Assembly (NCBI RefSeq): GCF_030272615.1
Contig: NC_081411.1
Coordinates: forward strand, 156,576,971 to 156,640,970
Origin: Cryptomeria japonica
Lineage: Eukaryota; Streptophyta; Pinopsida; Cupressales; Cupressaceae
DNA length: 64,000 nt
Reading direction: 5' to 3'
How positions within the stretch are numbered: position 1 is the stretch's first letter; each line of letters opens with the position of its first letter. The translations under genes and the position numbers were made by a program. The notes beneath the pieces are model-generated. The model did no database searches. It saw only the letters and a list, made by a program, of their open reading frames with translations, and was not told the DNA's origin. Positions 23,533 to 35,221 of the stretch are shown piece after piece.

Positions 23533-25089
23533 TCAATTTGTTCCTATCATCACTGGATCATTCTTATCTCCTATAATCTGACTTGGTACATGATTCCTTC
23601 TGACATACTTGGCTAATACAGGCTTGGTAGGATCTGTATGATCTTCTTCATCACTCGGTAACTGGATATTCTCTGTATTTTCTTTAGCAGTCTTCTCGGT
23701 AGGACTTCTCGATTGAACATAAACAAATCCTTCATAGTCTTTTGGTTCTTTGGAGTTTCCTTCATCATTTCTTTCTACAAATTCATCAATTTTCACATTT
23801 GCACTTTCTACTATTTTGTTAGATGATTTGATCAGACATTTAAATGCTTTGCTTCTAGAAGAATAACCTAGAAATGTTCCTTCTTCACTTTTCTGATCAA
23901 ACTTACCATTTCTATCATCTTTGTGAGCATAGCATCTACTCCCAAAGATTTTAAATTAACTTACATTAGGTTTCTTGTCATACCAGATTTCATTAGGTGT
24001 CTTCAAAGTACCCTTCTTCAATTGAACTCGGTTCAAGGTGTAAACTGCTGTGCTTATTGCTTCTCTCCAAAATGTTTGTGGAACTTTCTTTTCAATCATC
24101 AAGGTTCTAGCACAATCCACAATAGATCTGTTCCTTCTCTCAGCTATCCCATTCTGTTGTGGAGTTCTCAGTGCAGAGACTTGTCTTTTTATACCATGAT
24201 CATTGCAAAATAAGTTGAACTCATCAGAAGTAAACTCTCCTCCTCTATCTGATCTAAGACATTTCAGTTGTCTTCCTGTTTCATTTTCAACTCTAGCCTT
24301 GTACCATTTAAACATTTGAAAAGCTTCTAATTTTTCTTTTAAAAACATTACTGTCATCATCTTTGAGTAATCATCCACAAATAATATGAAATATTTATCA
24401 CCATAATAACTCTAAACTTTCATAGGACCATAAAGATCAGTATGAACAAGATCTAAAATTCCCTTAGAAGTGTAGGACTTACTTGTAAAGCTTGATCTTG
24501 TCATCTTACCCATCTGGCATCCTTGGCACATAGCATTCTCAGGTTTTTCAAGACTCGGTAGACCTCTTACTCGGTGCTTCTTACTTATTTTGATCAGATT
24601 ATCAAAATTAACATGACAAAACCTTTTATGCCATAACCAGGTATCATCTATCCTTGCATATAGACATTTATTTTGAGTTGAGTCAAGATGAAATGTATTA
24701 CCTCTTGTTTGTGTCCCGGTAGTAGCTAACTTTCCATGCTTGTCATGAACTTTGACAATTCCTTTATCAAACTCTATTTGGTAACCTATGTTGTTTAGTT
24801 GTGCTACACTCAACAAATTGTATTTCAAACCTTCAACCCAATAAACATCATTATATTTAGCATTGTCAAGAAATGTTATGGATCCTTTACCTCTTACTAG
24901 ACATGGTGCATCATTACCAAATCTTACATAGCCTCCATCATAATCATCTAATTTAATAAACTTGTGTTTATCACCTGTCATGTGATGTGAGCAACCACTA
25001 TGTATGATCCAAGAATCATTAGTATTTATATGAGGTATTAAAGATTTTTCTTCATACCTTTCGTCATCTGATCCATCTTTGATAGCCAC
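23533..25089 (-). pseudogene. pr-int: Element C protease and integrase
   Basis: Protease begins near 25020, but its active site reads WIIHSGCSHHM: the catalytic Asp of D-S-G is His. The GAG-pre-integrase segment has WLWHKRFCHVNFDNL and CQGCQMGK (zinc ligands). The integrase core has LVHTDLYGP, VDDYSKM, the second Asp in LRSDRGGEFTSDEF, and the Glu in QQNGIAERRNRS, so the D-D-E set is present. An in-frame stop (24411-24409) splits the core, and another sits near 23954. A Ser/Thr/Glu-rich linker with YVRRNHVPSQIIGD leads to RT. Confidence 0.9.
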
Positions 25090-26151
25090 ATAAACAACTT
25101 CCCCTATATCAGTTTCATCTGATTTATCATCATTAGGTTCCTCATCAGCTATTAGGCATGTCCTTTTATCTCTTCTCCTGAAGTCTCAGTGTCCTCTGTA
25201 ATGATTATCTTTCTGTCTGTCATCTTGGTAATCTCTCTTTTCAGTAGATTCTTTGTCAGGTGAGTTAGAAGCCATATGTCCTATCTTATCACAATTGAAA
25301 CATTTTAAACGTAGCTTTCCTTTATACTTACATTTTCCTCTTGGTAGCCTTCTGGCTAATAGTGCTTCAAACTCTTCTTTCTTTCTGATTTCTTCTTACA
25401 CTTTGTGTACTGCTTCCATGTTCTTCTGAAATCTTTCACTTGCTCCACTGTGATCCCCTTTAGATTACTTATACTTTCTATCATTGTAATCATTAGTTTC
25501 ATCAATATGAAAAGAACTGAATACAGATTCAACTTTATTTACCGATGACCCATTGTTATCAAAGTTACTTAACTCAAATGCATGTAGCTTACCAATAGTA
25601 ACATCTAAAGAAACTGGCATATTGGGTACATACCTCAATTCATTGATTGCAAAGACTCGAATTGCATAGGCAGGTAGAAGGGCTCTCAACATCTTACTTG
25701 TTACATCCTTTTCTTCAATAGTTCCTCTTGCTCCTTTGATTTGATTTACAATCTCATTTAGTCTTGTACTATACTGGGTTATGTTCTCACCTTCATTCAT
25801 CCTCATAGATTCAATTTGTCCTCTTAGACTATCCACTTTTTCTCTTTGAACATGTTCATCTCCACCATACATAGATATGAGCTTAGTCCACATTGCCTTT
25901 GCATCAGTACATCCTTCTAGATCATTAAACTCTGAGTCGGTCAATGCAGATGTTATTTCAATCATTGCTTGAATATGTTCTTGCTTTGCCTTTATCTCTT
26001 CCATAGTCAATGGATAGGTGCTCGGTGTGACAAAATCATTCTCTAGATAGTAGACAACATATTCTCCAATTCCTGATAGATGCAGTTTCATCATTTTCTG
26101 CCATATAGAGAAACTTGACTTATTCTGCTTCGGTGCATCCCTCTTATACAT
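25090..26151 (-). pseudogene. gag: Element C gag, with altered zinc knuckle
   Basis: The ATG at 26151-26149 lies 50 bases past the PBS. The first 228 codons form the Copia Gag (UBN2-like) domain with a central YGGDEHVQREKVDSLRGQIE and NEIVNQIKG. A TAA at 25467-25465 ends this block, but the same frame continues with two more stops. It shows CFNCDKIGHMASNS near 25300: the last ligand of the C-x2-C-x4-H-x4-C knuckle is Ser instead of Cys. The rest leads in frame to the protease. Confidence 0.88.
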
Positions 26152-26200
26152 CTTTGGATCTTTAACTCAAGTGCCTTTAAACTTTCCTTTCGGAGTCCAA

Positions 26201-26212
26201 GCTTTGATACCA
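26201..26212 (-). promoter_or_regulatory. Primer binding site of element C
   Basis: TGGTATCAAAGC on the minus strand, two bases after the LTR end, is one base off the initiator-methionine tRNA PBS (TGGTATCAGAGC) usual for Copia elements. Confidence 0.9.
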
Positions 26213-26214
26213 AT

Positions 26215-27739
26215 TGATAGTTCTGATACTAAATATGATTAGTATAGATGCCAAGCTAATAATATGAGAGGGGGGGGTGAATCATTCAAATTAATCTTCA
26301 ATAAAAACAATAGATTCAACCTCGGTAACCTTATCAAAAAAATAGTAATGCATGCAGACCCATAAATAGATAAGAGCACAAACATATAACAACAAATTTA
26401 ACTTGGAAACCCAAATAGGGAAGAAATCACTGTGGGATTTCAGACCCACTAAGAAATATACTCTTCTAGAGTATGCTCGGTTAAAAGCAAATTTGGTTAA
26501 AGATTACAAACACATTGCTAGATGTGACTCGGTTAAGGGATTTCCCTCAGATCTGTTAGGATCTTCACCTTATTAGAAGTGACCTTGTTAAAGGATTTCA
26601 AACACTCAATAAGAATGTCACCTTGCTAGAGGATTTTACAAATAAGACTGTTAAGTCCACTCGTTTAAGAGATTTTCTGCTACTTCTCAAAATAACAGTA
26701 ATAAAAATATGTCTGCAACTTTACATCTAAAAATTCTTAAGTAGATTCTTATTTGCTCAATACAATCAATTCATAGGACTTATCTTATCCCTCTATTGGG
26801 CTCTATACTCTGTTATCAAAATAGGTCTCCAAGCTTCTATGCTCGGTAATCACTATGTAGCATCCCTGTGCATACACTTGCCCGCATACATTGTTTATCA
26901 ATAGTTTCCTATTTATAAACAATCTTCCAACCACTTAATCTCCTTGATCACATTTCTCATGATCAATCATAGCCATCAGATCTTCAATCTTGTCCAGGTT
27001 CAATGCATCTTTCAATCTGAAAACGTTTTACCCTGCCTTGGAACTTGTGTTAGGGTATTGCGGTTCAATCTGAGCTGTAGATCTTCCTGCCAATCTTTCT
27101 TTACCATAGATTCTTTAACAATCTTCATACACGGCTTACCAATCATTGGTCCGCTCCAGCTCATCAGTTTCTTTCATTAAATACCGCATGTAAACATTTA
27201 ATACATTCTGTTATAGCTCAGTTAAAACTCGGTAACAACTCGGTGGATACTAAACTTCACTTGGTAGACATTCCGCCTTCATTAACTAATAGCGATAAAC
27301 TTAGGGTTTACCGACTAGGTTCCTTAGGGTTTACCGACTAGGTTCTTTGCTCGGTAACATAGTATAGTATTAACCTTTCAAACAATAGCATATGTAGGAT
27401 ATCAAAACAATCTAAACATCATGATCTCATCATTGTCTGACTCGGTAATAGTTGCCCATTGAATAACTTATTCCCTTATTCATCATATTCTTTCTATGTC
27501 TTTTACCAACATCTTTATACTCATCAAATCATACTTCTTAAGATATGGCAACATCATACTGAATTAGAAAATCAATTTCTTGACATCAATGATAAAATAA
27601 TAATATTAAGATAGTAATCATCCTTAATCAGTTATATCCATAGTCATCAACAACCTTCTCAATATCCTTATTGAAATGCCAACAATCTCTCATTGTAATT
27701 AGAATTCCAACCTTCTTCTTGTCTATTATAATGCCAACA
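26215..27739 (-). repeat. Element C 5' LTR
   Basis: Starts TGTTGGCATTATAA at 27739 and ends ACTATCA at 26215 on the minus strand. A TATAAATA box lies at 26917-26910. A 24-bp tandem duplication (CTTAGGGTTTACCGACTAGGTTC unit, near 27300-27345) is absent from the other LTR. Confidence 0.94.
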
Positions 27740-27744
27740 TCTTT
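27740..27744. repeat. Right target-site duplication of element C
   Basis: TCTTT, identical to 20053-20057. Confidence 0.9.
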
Positions 27745-28960
27745 ATCATATCTTCCTCCATTCTGGATTCTGTTATCAATCATTTTTCTGAAACTTTGAT
27801 TTCCTTGCATTTTAATGTAATAACTCATTTGATCGTTTAAGTTGTTGATTAATATGTCAATTTTTTCATACTTTGGCACTATACAAGGATACCGTGAAGC
27901 TAACCATCTCCATCATTGCAAAAATATCATGAAAGGTTATCCAGCCTTTTGTTTGGCATTACATAGGTCTAGCATTGTTATTTCATGTTTGATTTTGTAA
28001 GAGTATTGTGAAACAAACTTATCCACCAATTCTGAGAATGATCTGATTCCAGGTGGAAGTTTGGAGAACCATTCCATAGCTAGTCTAGTTAAGCTTTTCG
28101 GAAATAATCTCATCAAGTAGGTATCCTCATGTACAAACTCCATACTCATTGTGCAAAATTCTTGTATATGATCTTGAGGGTCGGTGCTTCCATCATATTT
28201 TTTTGTATCTAGGAGTTTCAAAACCTATAGTAAATGGTACCATGTTTAAATTTATGTCTAATGGATAAGGACAAATTTCTTGCAGTGAGTATTTTCTAAC
28301 ATTTCCTCTTTGTATATCTTGAATTTGTGTTTGCATTGTTTGCAGTTGTTGTGTGAGAGTTGTGATAGGATTATCAACATGATTTGTTCTTGCATAACCA
28401 TGATTTTGTATTCTTGGAGGATCTGGATCTCTTCTTGTTTCATCTCTAGTCCTTCTTATATCTTCGTTGGATTGAATGTTATTCAGAATTTCTACTTCAT
28501 CTCTTTTGGGAACATAATTTTCTTCTTTGGTTCTGGTGTTACTAGGGATTGGCGTGTCATTTATTTTGAGACCAAAAATATCGTCATATTGTTTGTTATT
28601 AGGGGGAGGATCACTTTTATTTTGTGTCAATTTGTTCAAATCAAAATCTTGGGGAAGTGTAGCACTAGATTTTGCTAACATTAGGAAATATTTTTCTTTT
28701 TCTTCCTCCAATAATTTTTGCATAAATTTGTCGAATTGAGGATCTTTCTTAATGTCTATGATATTTTGATCTGTTATTTCTCCTACAATTTGTATTTCAT
28801 CTTCATGTTCCATGGTTCTATGCTCTTCAATTGTTCCAATGTTTCGATTTCTGTTTCTGTGATTTTTTGTCTCTAAGCTCTGGTTAAAACGGGCATACAT
28901 GTGTGTTAGATATTGTGCTAGAATTTGATTGTCCAAAAAGTTGTTTTGATAAGGGATCAA
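27745..28960 (-). pseudogene. gag: Element E gag N-terminal part
   Basis: An open stretch from 28960 (no ATG there; the first in-frame ATG is at 28900) to 28193 includes a charged, Asn/Gln/Arg-rich region and ends in GFETPRYKK. It shifts frame at a run of A (T on the plus strand, near 28197) into 28221-27937. That part contains the capsid-like Gag core: DPQDHIQEFCTMSMEF, DTYLMRLFPKSLTRLAMEWF and LPPGIRSFSELVDKFVSQY. A final piece (27879-27745) runs up to the Copia C insertion, where gag resumes at 20052. The equivalent segment of element D (35690-36000) aligns closely. Confidence 0.85.
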
Positions 28961-29451
28961 CTATCAAGGTAGATACGATAGATTGATATGACACAAAAAA
29001 ATGGTTCAAGTGTTTAAAGATTTGCAAGTTTTTTGATCTTCAGTTTTGGAGTGCAATGGTGATGACTTGATAAGAACCAAGTCCAGTAGGAATGATATAT
29101 CCTATGATGTGGGACAAGATTATCCTGACCAAAAATTTCAGTTTCATGATTGAGGATGATAGATCCTCATGAGAAACTATATTTGAGTGATCATTTTATC
29201 AAATAGGGTATAATGCACTTTGAGATGTTTAGATCTTGAAGTTGTTGAGGGTGAGCACTTGAAAATATTGAGGTGTATATTTCTAAACTCTGATTTTGAT
29301 GGATGATAACTTGACCAAGAGAAACAAGGAGACAATTTAAGCATAGATTGATAGATAATGAGTGTTCAGGATTACTGCAAATTGATCAAGAAAAATTGAC
29401 AGATCAGAAAAAGGCATGCAGGACACACCTCTAGACTGGAAAAAGCAAAGA

Positions 29452-29612
29452 CTCGTACGACAATTTATAAAGCCTCGAACGACAATAGATACAAGACCAT
29501 ACAAAAAACTAAGATTTTTCTTTGAAATAGAAGAGGCTTGTATGACAAAACTTCCTGAACCATAAGATAAAATAGATTCCTCATACGATAGAGATTACTT
29601 AGCAATACGAGA
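29452..29612. repeat. CTCGTACGAC motif block 1 in element E leader
   Basis: Variants CTCGTACGAC, CTCGAACGAC, CTTGTATGAC, CTCATACGAT and AATACGAG occur at irregular spacing. The core TCGTACGA is an 8-base palindrome. Confidence 0.7.
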
Positions 29613-30663
29613 AAAGATTTGGTAGAAAACAAAGCAGAGAAAAATATGCTTGTTTGGCAGAATTTTGATCACTAAAGTCTGATGTTTTTTCTTATGTTTT
29701 CCAGTTTTAGATGTTTGATTTGTTCATTTTAGGGATGAATACACAGTAAACACACGATATGATAAGTGACTCCAAGCATGCTAACCCTAAGGAAATTGGC
29801 TGAGAGAGAAAACCTTTGCTTGCAAACATAGGTGCACACCTAATAGCTAATCAGAATGTGGTCGGTGAGTCTCACGCAATGGATTCTCAATGCCGTATTA
29901 TCCAACTCCAAACGCTAATGGGGGCACGATATGGCAAGTGTCTTGGGAGAGTTACTATCTCTTTTATACAAAGATTATCCCCCTTTTGGGGGTGAATCAG
30001 GTAGCTTCTAATTTAACCGTAACTAGTAAGGGATCCGTTCGGTGCATCGAAGTATAAATTCAATTAAGAGGTCTCCCAGCCTTGAAAACCAAGGTTTGAT
30101 ATACCGAAAGGTATGAAGGAGAGCTATTCCCAAGCATTGGCATTGCTTTGATTTTCATCAAATCATGTTTATTTTATAGTGGGTTGGAGTACTTGGCATT
30201 AGCCGTTCCCACTTAGGTTGTTCCCCTCTCACCGACCTTAATGGCTAAGAGTTATTAGCTCCTCGGGAAGGCAGGCCTACTAAAGATATGCACTAATGAA
30301 AGTAAAATATGAGTCTAGATTTTTTATCACCTAAAAAAGGTGAGAGCATACTCGCCTGTCATCAAAAACACAAAATTCATGATTGTTCATTTCATTTAGC
30401 AAAATTCAAGTGTGCCTAGAAAGATTTGAGAAATACACAAAGTTTTGTTAAATTCTTATTAGGAAACCTGTAAAATAAATTTGTTAGTAGTCATTGATGT
30501 GTTTGGAATTAAGTCTTTGACAAGCATATCTTCAACAACGTCCTGCAAAAACTAGTTAGGCTGCCAAAAATCTCACAAACAAATCAGGGTTAGCATTAAT
30601 AATGATCAGATTTAAAACCTGAAACCCTAAGATGCAGTTTATTTAAAAAACACACAAGTAGAG

Positions 30664-30806
30664 AGTCGTACGACATGATTTACCAGCTCGTACAACAATC
30701 TTTTTGAGTTCGTGCGAGTACAGAAATAGGCTCCTACAAGCCAGGATGGATTGTCATACTAGGTCACAAAGAAGTTCATACGAGCTTGAAAAGGAACTCG
30801 TACGAG
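30664..30806. repeat. CTCGTACGAC motif block 2 in element E leader
   Basis: Seven or so variants, including GTCGTACGAC, CTCGTACAAC, TTCGTGCGAG, TTCATACGAG and CTCGTACGAG. Lies 70-210 bases downstream (minus) of the PBS. Confidence 0.75.
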
Positions 30807-30873
30807 TTTTTGATTCCGTCCTGAGTAGAGATGAATGTTGGTGAAGCTTGAGAGGCCAAAAATGATAATTCGG

Positions 30874-30891
30874 GCCCCACAGTGGGTGCCA
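30874..30891 (-). promoter_or_regulatory. Primer binding site of element E (lysine tRNA type)
   Basis: TGGCACCCACTGTGGGGC on the minus strand is close to the lysine-tRNA PBS common in plant Ty3 elements. It lies three bases after the LTR end. Confidence 0.7.
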
Positions 30892-30894
30892 ACA

Positions 30895-31020
30895 TGCCGT
30901 GCCTGTGAAGTCTAATACCTGTAGCTGCAACACAAAACACTCAATAGGTCATTACAAGCATGGTTAGCGAATTTAAAGAAAATAAAAAAGATAAACCATG
31001 GCAAAGTGATCTATTGCCTC
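30895..31020 (-). repeat. Remnant of element E 5' LTR, cut by element D
   Basis: The minus-strand LTR ends ...CACGGCA at 30895. Only 126 bases remain before element D starts at 31021; the rest should lie beyond the right end of D, outside the window. Confidence 0.6.
31016..31020. repeat. Presumed left target-site duplication of element D
   Basis: GCCTC precedes the 5' LTR. The matching copy would be past 64000 and cannot be checked here. Confidence 0.5.
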
Positions 31021-32488
31021 TGTAGTCACATAAATCTGTCCATTTCAATTAAATGAATATTTTGTATTTATTTGATTAAAAATCCACTAAGCCATCAGTT
31101 AATTAAATTAATATTTAATTAATTCATCTTCAAATATTCTCCTATTAATTAAATAAATTATTCAATTAATTTTAATTAATTCATTCAACCAAATTCACAA
31201 TCAATTAAATAAATAAATCATATTTATTTCATTCAATCCCCTATTCCTCTTTTAAATAAATTAAATAAAACATTTATTTAAATCATTTATCCCCCCCCCA
31301 CTTGCATTCTCCTACAAATGCAACTTGCACACATTTATTGAAATAAATTAATTTATTTTAAATAAAAATCCTATTTTCCCTCACCCACCAAATCCACTTG
31401 CATTCCTAAACCCCCTTCTAGATTCTTCTAACCCCTTCCTAATTAACCTAATCCATCCCCTAATTATTGTCACATTCCTAAGCAACTTGGAGTCACTTCT
31501 CAAATACTTCAAAGCCTTTGAAAAACATTTAATGCTTTGTGTGTTCAACAATCTAACCTCTAAAGTCTTCCAAAACCACTAATGGCTCTTACATGACCAT
31601 TTATGGCTCTTACATAACCATTTATGGTTATTTCAACTTGCACTCATGTGTCTCCTCAAGCATTTATTGCTTTGACCATGGTTATCCCTTTTGCCTTTGC
31701 ACAAGAGTTCATCCATTGGATAAAGGCTTTATTCTTTGAATAAAGAATTTCTTCACTCAACCCAACCTTGACCTTAACTCCCAAGTTAACTCTCAAGTCA
31801 TGTCAAGCATTTAATGCTTATTCCCTCTCCTCTAAACCTATCTCACATTGACACTTGTCAACCAAGGATTGGGTTGAAAGCCCTCACATGGATCTCAAAT
31901 CATTTAATCCTGACCCTTGTTGAGATTACTCAATCTCAACCATCCATTGCTCCATTTTACCTATAAATAGAGCTCACATTCCTCATTTTCAAATCCTCAA
32001 GCATTTAGCATTCATAGTCATAATCCTAAAAACTTGTATGCATTTAAGCTATAGTGAATTCTAGAGAGCATTTAGCATAATCAACTCATATAATTGTTAT
32101 TTTAGCCTAAAATAAATCATTTTAGCATTATAGCATCTAATATTAGTTTGTTCACATTTGCATAGCATTTAGAGTAATCATCTACAATCTTGAACCTCCA
32201 TAAGCATCCATAGTGCAAAAAGCTATTGAGAGCTACACTAGTTTGGAACTTGGAGAGGAGAGGAACAAAGGAGAAGGAGCTAAGAACATGTTAAGAGGCA
32301 TTTGGAGATGCCTTCTTATATTTGTTTCATTTGTTAAATATGTTAGCATGATCTTAGTATCTCTTTTGATATGCCTGCTTAGGTTAATCTTTGGTTGAAT
32401 AACACTAACATTAATCCTGTTTCTTATTGTTTTAGTGTGTTATAACACCACAGGTTTTAATCTAACTGCTCAGTTTTGTAGAGCATCA
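31021..32488 (+). repeat. Element D 5' LTR
   Basis: Starts TGTAGTCACATAAATCTGTCC, shared with 62840, and ends GAGCATCA two bases before the PBS; 1468 bp. The U3 part is packed with TTAATTAA and AAATAAAT words. A TATA box (TATAAATA) is at 31962-31969. Confidence 0.92.
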
Positions 32489-32490
32489 TT

Positions 32491-32506
32491 TGGTGAACCC
32501 GGCGTG
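32491..32506 (+). promoter_or_regulatory. Primer binding site of element D
   Basis: TGGTGAACCCGGCGTG follows the LTR after TT. Element F has the same site with two changes (TGGTGAACCTGACGTG). I could not assign the tRNA from memory. Confidence 0.75.
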
Positions 32507-32575
32507 AATCCAAGCACCCAAAACAATTCTTTAAAAAACCAACTAACATGTTTGAATGTTGAACTTGACACTCAA

Positions 32576-32838
32576 GTCGCGCTTTAGCGCTTTTGATCAC
32601 GTTGTAGCACTATTGCAACTTGTTATTCTAGCGCTATTATTTTTATAATAGCACTATTGTCTCAAGTTTGGCACTATTGACCTTCATTTAGCACTTTTGT
32701 GTTTGTTTTAGCGCTTTTGTGTTTGTTGTGGCACATTTGTATTTACTGTCAAGTTTTTCTTTTAGCACTTTTGTCCCTGTAATAACGTGTTTTTGGTTAA
32801 ATAGTGCTTTTGTTTTCACACAGACTAGCGCTATTGTA
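32576..32838 (+). repeat. AGCGCT/AGCACT motif array in element D leader
   Basis: About eleven copies of TAGC(G/A)CT(A/T)TTG occur in 260 bases, the first at 32584 and the last at 32827. Four contain the palindrome AGCGCT. The reverse complement of the same motif forms the array at 61965-62280. Confidence 0.88.
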
Positions 32839-35221
32839 ACAGAACATTATAAGGAAGACCTTGTAACCGAAAAAATGTTTTTTTTAAGGCTTGTGCAAGC
32901 CCTCTCTATGCATGAATTTTGCTAACTATTCACTTTTTGTGCAGGTCTAAAAACTAACTTCATTAAAAATTAAAAATTTGTTTTTAGTGCTTTAAAATTG
33001 AACAAAAACAAAATTTCTTTTCCTTGCAAGTTAGGATCATTTGTTTTTGGTGCTTTAAAATCGAACAAAACAAACTTTGTTTCTTGCAAGTTAGGCTTAA
33101 TTGTTCATTTGGTGCTTAAAATCAACAAAACAAATTTATTTCTTGCATCAAACTTAAGCAAAAACTCATAATCTACACTTCCATTTTGGTGCACATAAAA
33201 TTCACAATCAACTTGTCTCATTCTTTTTGCAAAGCGATTTTACTTCAAGCAAAAAATGTGTTTTTCATTAAGTTGACTAGGATTTCAAAGTTCTAGTTTA
33301 CTTAAACATATTGCCTTTGAAGTTAGAAAGAACATCATGGTTGTTAGAGCAATATCTCCAAATAGTTAGATCACATTGCAATGACAAGTTAAAAATAACA
33401 AGTGCTTTTTGTGATTGACACACTTGTGCAAAAAAAATGGTTGAGTGGTCCTACTTCTAACACACACTATCCTCTCCCTTGGCTTTCGTGGTCCTAGGTG
33501 CAAGAGAAAAGTGTTAGTAACAATCAAAGTTTTATCTTTTTAAGAGAGGCCTGCCAAGAAACACATCACTCTTGGGAATGACCTCACGCGGTAAATCCTT
33601 CGAGCCGCTATAGAAATCAGGTGAGAGTGAAAGTTGTAGCCTTGGGTATAGTTGTTCCTACAGTGTAACTTTCCAAAAGGACAAATGGGCCCCACCACAA
33701 GTTACAAGGCTCTTAAGTGAGTCACTGCAGAATGAACTTATGTCCAAAGACATCGAAAATGACTAAACACCTTTAAGTAGTAGCCCACCCGTTCTATTGA
33801 TTGAGGATATTTGTGATATAATTCAGTGCAAGAGCATAGATGGTTTTGCTCCCAAGATACTCACCATACATATTTCCTTGAGTAGAAACATAGCTTTTTG
33901 AAAAGTCACTTATGGATTGATGAAAGTGGTGACTCCCCCATCATAGGGATCATCTATTTGTTATGCATGTGCAAGACTTAGTATATCACATCCTTACCTA
34001 CCACGATGGGATTCATAAGGTATGTAATACCAAAGTTGAAGAAATATCAAGATGTGGGCTGAATTTATCGCAACTGGCCATTTGGCCTTAGGGATACAAA
34101 GTGCTTGAAATTTTTTCGTTTTAGTCAAGACCAAGTGCAAATTGAGCGAACTTCAGGCTTTGGAAAGAAAACACCTAAAATACACTTAAAGGAAAAGGGT
34201 CATAAGAAGTCCAAGGATTGGGGTGATCTAGACCCATACTCATTTGTGCCTTTAAGGCAACATTCTTGTGTTTGTGTGCTTGCTTTGTTTTCTTGTCAAA
34301 GAAACATCATAAAAATCCAAAAATCAAAACAAGTATTCATCCAACCAAACATTTTTCAAATCCAACCAAAAGATCAAAAACAAAAAGAAAAGTATCAAAC
34401 TATATGACCATTCTTCACATCTTGAGAAAGAAGAATCTTCATCAAATCATCAACTTGAAAAGAAGACCATTGAGCTCAAAGGCTTTGATCAAAAGGAGGA
34501 AATTCTTCTATCTAAATAGACAAATATTTGTCTCTCATAGAGTTTTTCTACGTCACATGCATCTATACCTTCAAGGCAAATCAAACAAATTTAATTTAGA
34601 GTGATTAAACCGTAGAGCTTTTATGCAATATAGAGCTTTGAGTTATCACAAAAATCGAGGCAAGATCAATCCCAACTTCTTCCCAAATATTTGTATCACA
34701 TACAACGTAGCTCGAGAAATGCCACCAACACCTGAAAGGGAAGAGGTTGAATTTGTTCTATTTGTGACACAAAGATTTTATTGAAGTTAAAATATTTCAT
34801 CCATTATCTCATTCACACATCATCTTCACTTCATTTCAACTCTCAAAACATTAAGAGGTTCTTGTCCTAAAGTTCTCTTTTAGATATTGCTTGAATCAAA
34901 CACAAAACATCACTTTTAGATTGTTTCTACATCTAGGATAAGCTCATCCTAAGAGACATATCTACGTAGGTTAAAACTAGTTTATGAGTGAATCCTCTCA
35001 TTACTAGGTAGTTAAGTTTGTAACACATCTCAGATTTCTCTACACCTTATCACATCAAACCTTATAAAAACACAACAAGCAATTCAAAGAAAGAACTCTG
35101 GTAACATCCACCTTTAAGTGCTAGAGATCCACATGCAAAACAACACACCAACCATCAATCTTTCATTTCATCAACAACTCATCATCATTTTCACCCAACT
35201 TCAACAAAAACTCATAAACAA
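32839..35221 (+). other. Element D leader between motif array and gag
   Basis: Long non-coding leader typical of Tat elements. The only open stretches (for example 34105-34407) are Lys/Gln-rich, unlike any known domain, and I do not call them genes. It shares AGAGGCCTGCC near 33545 with element E's leader. Confidence 0.55.

Larger units (their letters stand above)
20058..27739 (-). mobile_element. Element C: complete Ty1/Copia retrotransposon nested in element E gag
   Basis: Two LTRs of 1522 and 1525 bp, PBS, gag, protease, integrase, RT, RNase H and a polypurine tract are all present in order on the minus strand. The element is flanked by the 5-bp duplication TCTTT and lies inside the gag of E in the same orientation. 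The LTRs differ at a few percent of sites, including a 24-bp tandem duplication and a deletion of about 20 bp in the right LTR. The coding region has stops and at least two frameshifts, so this copy is not autonomous now. Confidence 0.95.
28961..30873 (-). other. Element E leader with TCGTACGA-type motif blocks
   Basis: This 1.9-kb non-coding region between PBS and gag has no convincing ORF. It shares AGGCCTGCC (near 30270, minus) with the leader of element D near 33547. Two blocks of variant CTCGTACGAC motifs lie at 29452-29612 and 30664-30806. Confidence 0.65.
11849..31020 (-). mobile_element. Element E: decayed Tat-like Ty3 retrotransposon split by elements C and D
   Basis: On the minus strand, from right to left: 5' LTR remnant (31020-30895), lysine-type PBS, leader, gag N-part, [Copia C inserted], gag C-part, protease, G-patch, RT, RNase H, second RNase H, integrase, 3' region, polypurine tract and a partial 3' LTR (12281-11849). 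Element D interrupts the 5' LTR and element B abuts the partial 3' LTR. Without C the remaining sequence is about 11.5 kb. Many stops and frameshifts mark it as the oldest element here. Its proteins align closely with those of element D. Confidence 0.88.

Noticed and set aside
32719-32925. Short ORF overlapping the AGCGCT array
   Set aside because: Frame is a by-product of the T-rich motif repeats.
34105-34604. Lys/Gln-rich ORFs in the element D leader
   Set aside because: Low-complexity composition, no similarity, and within a non-coding leader.
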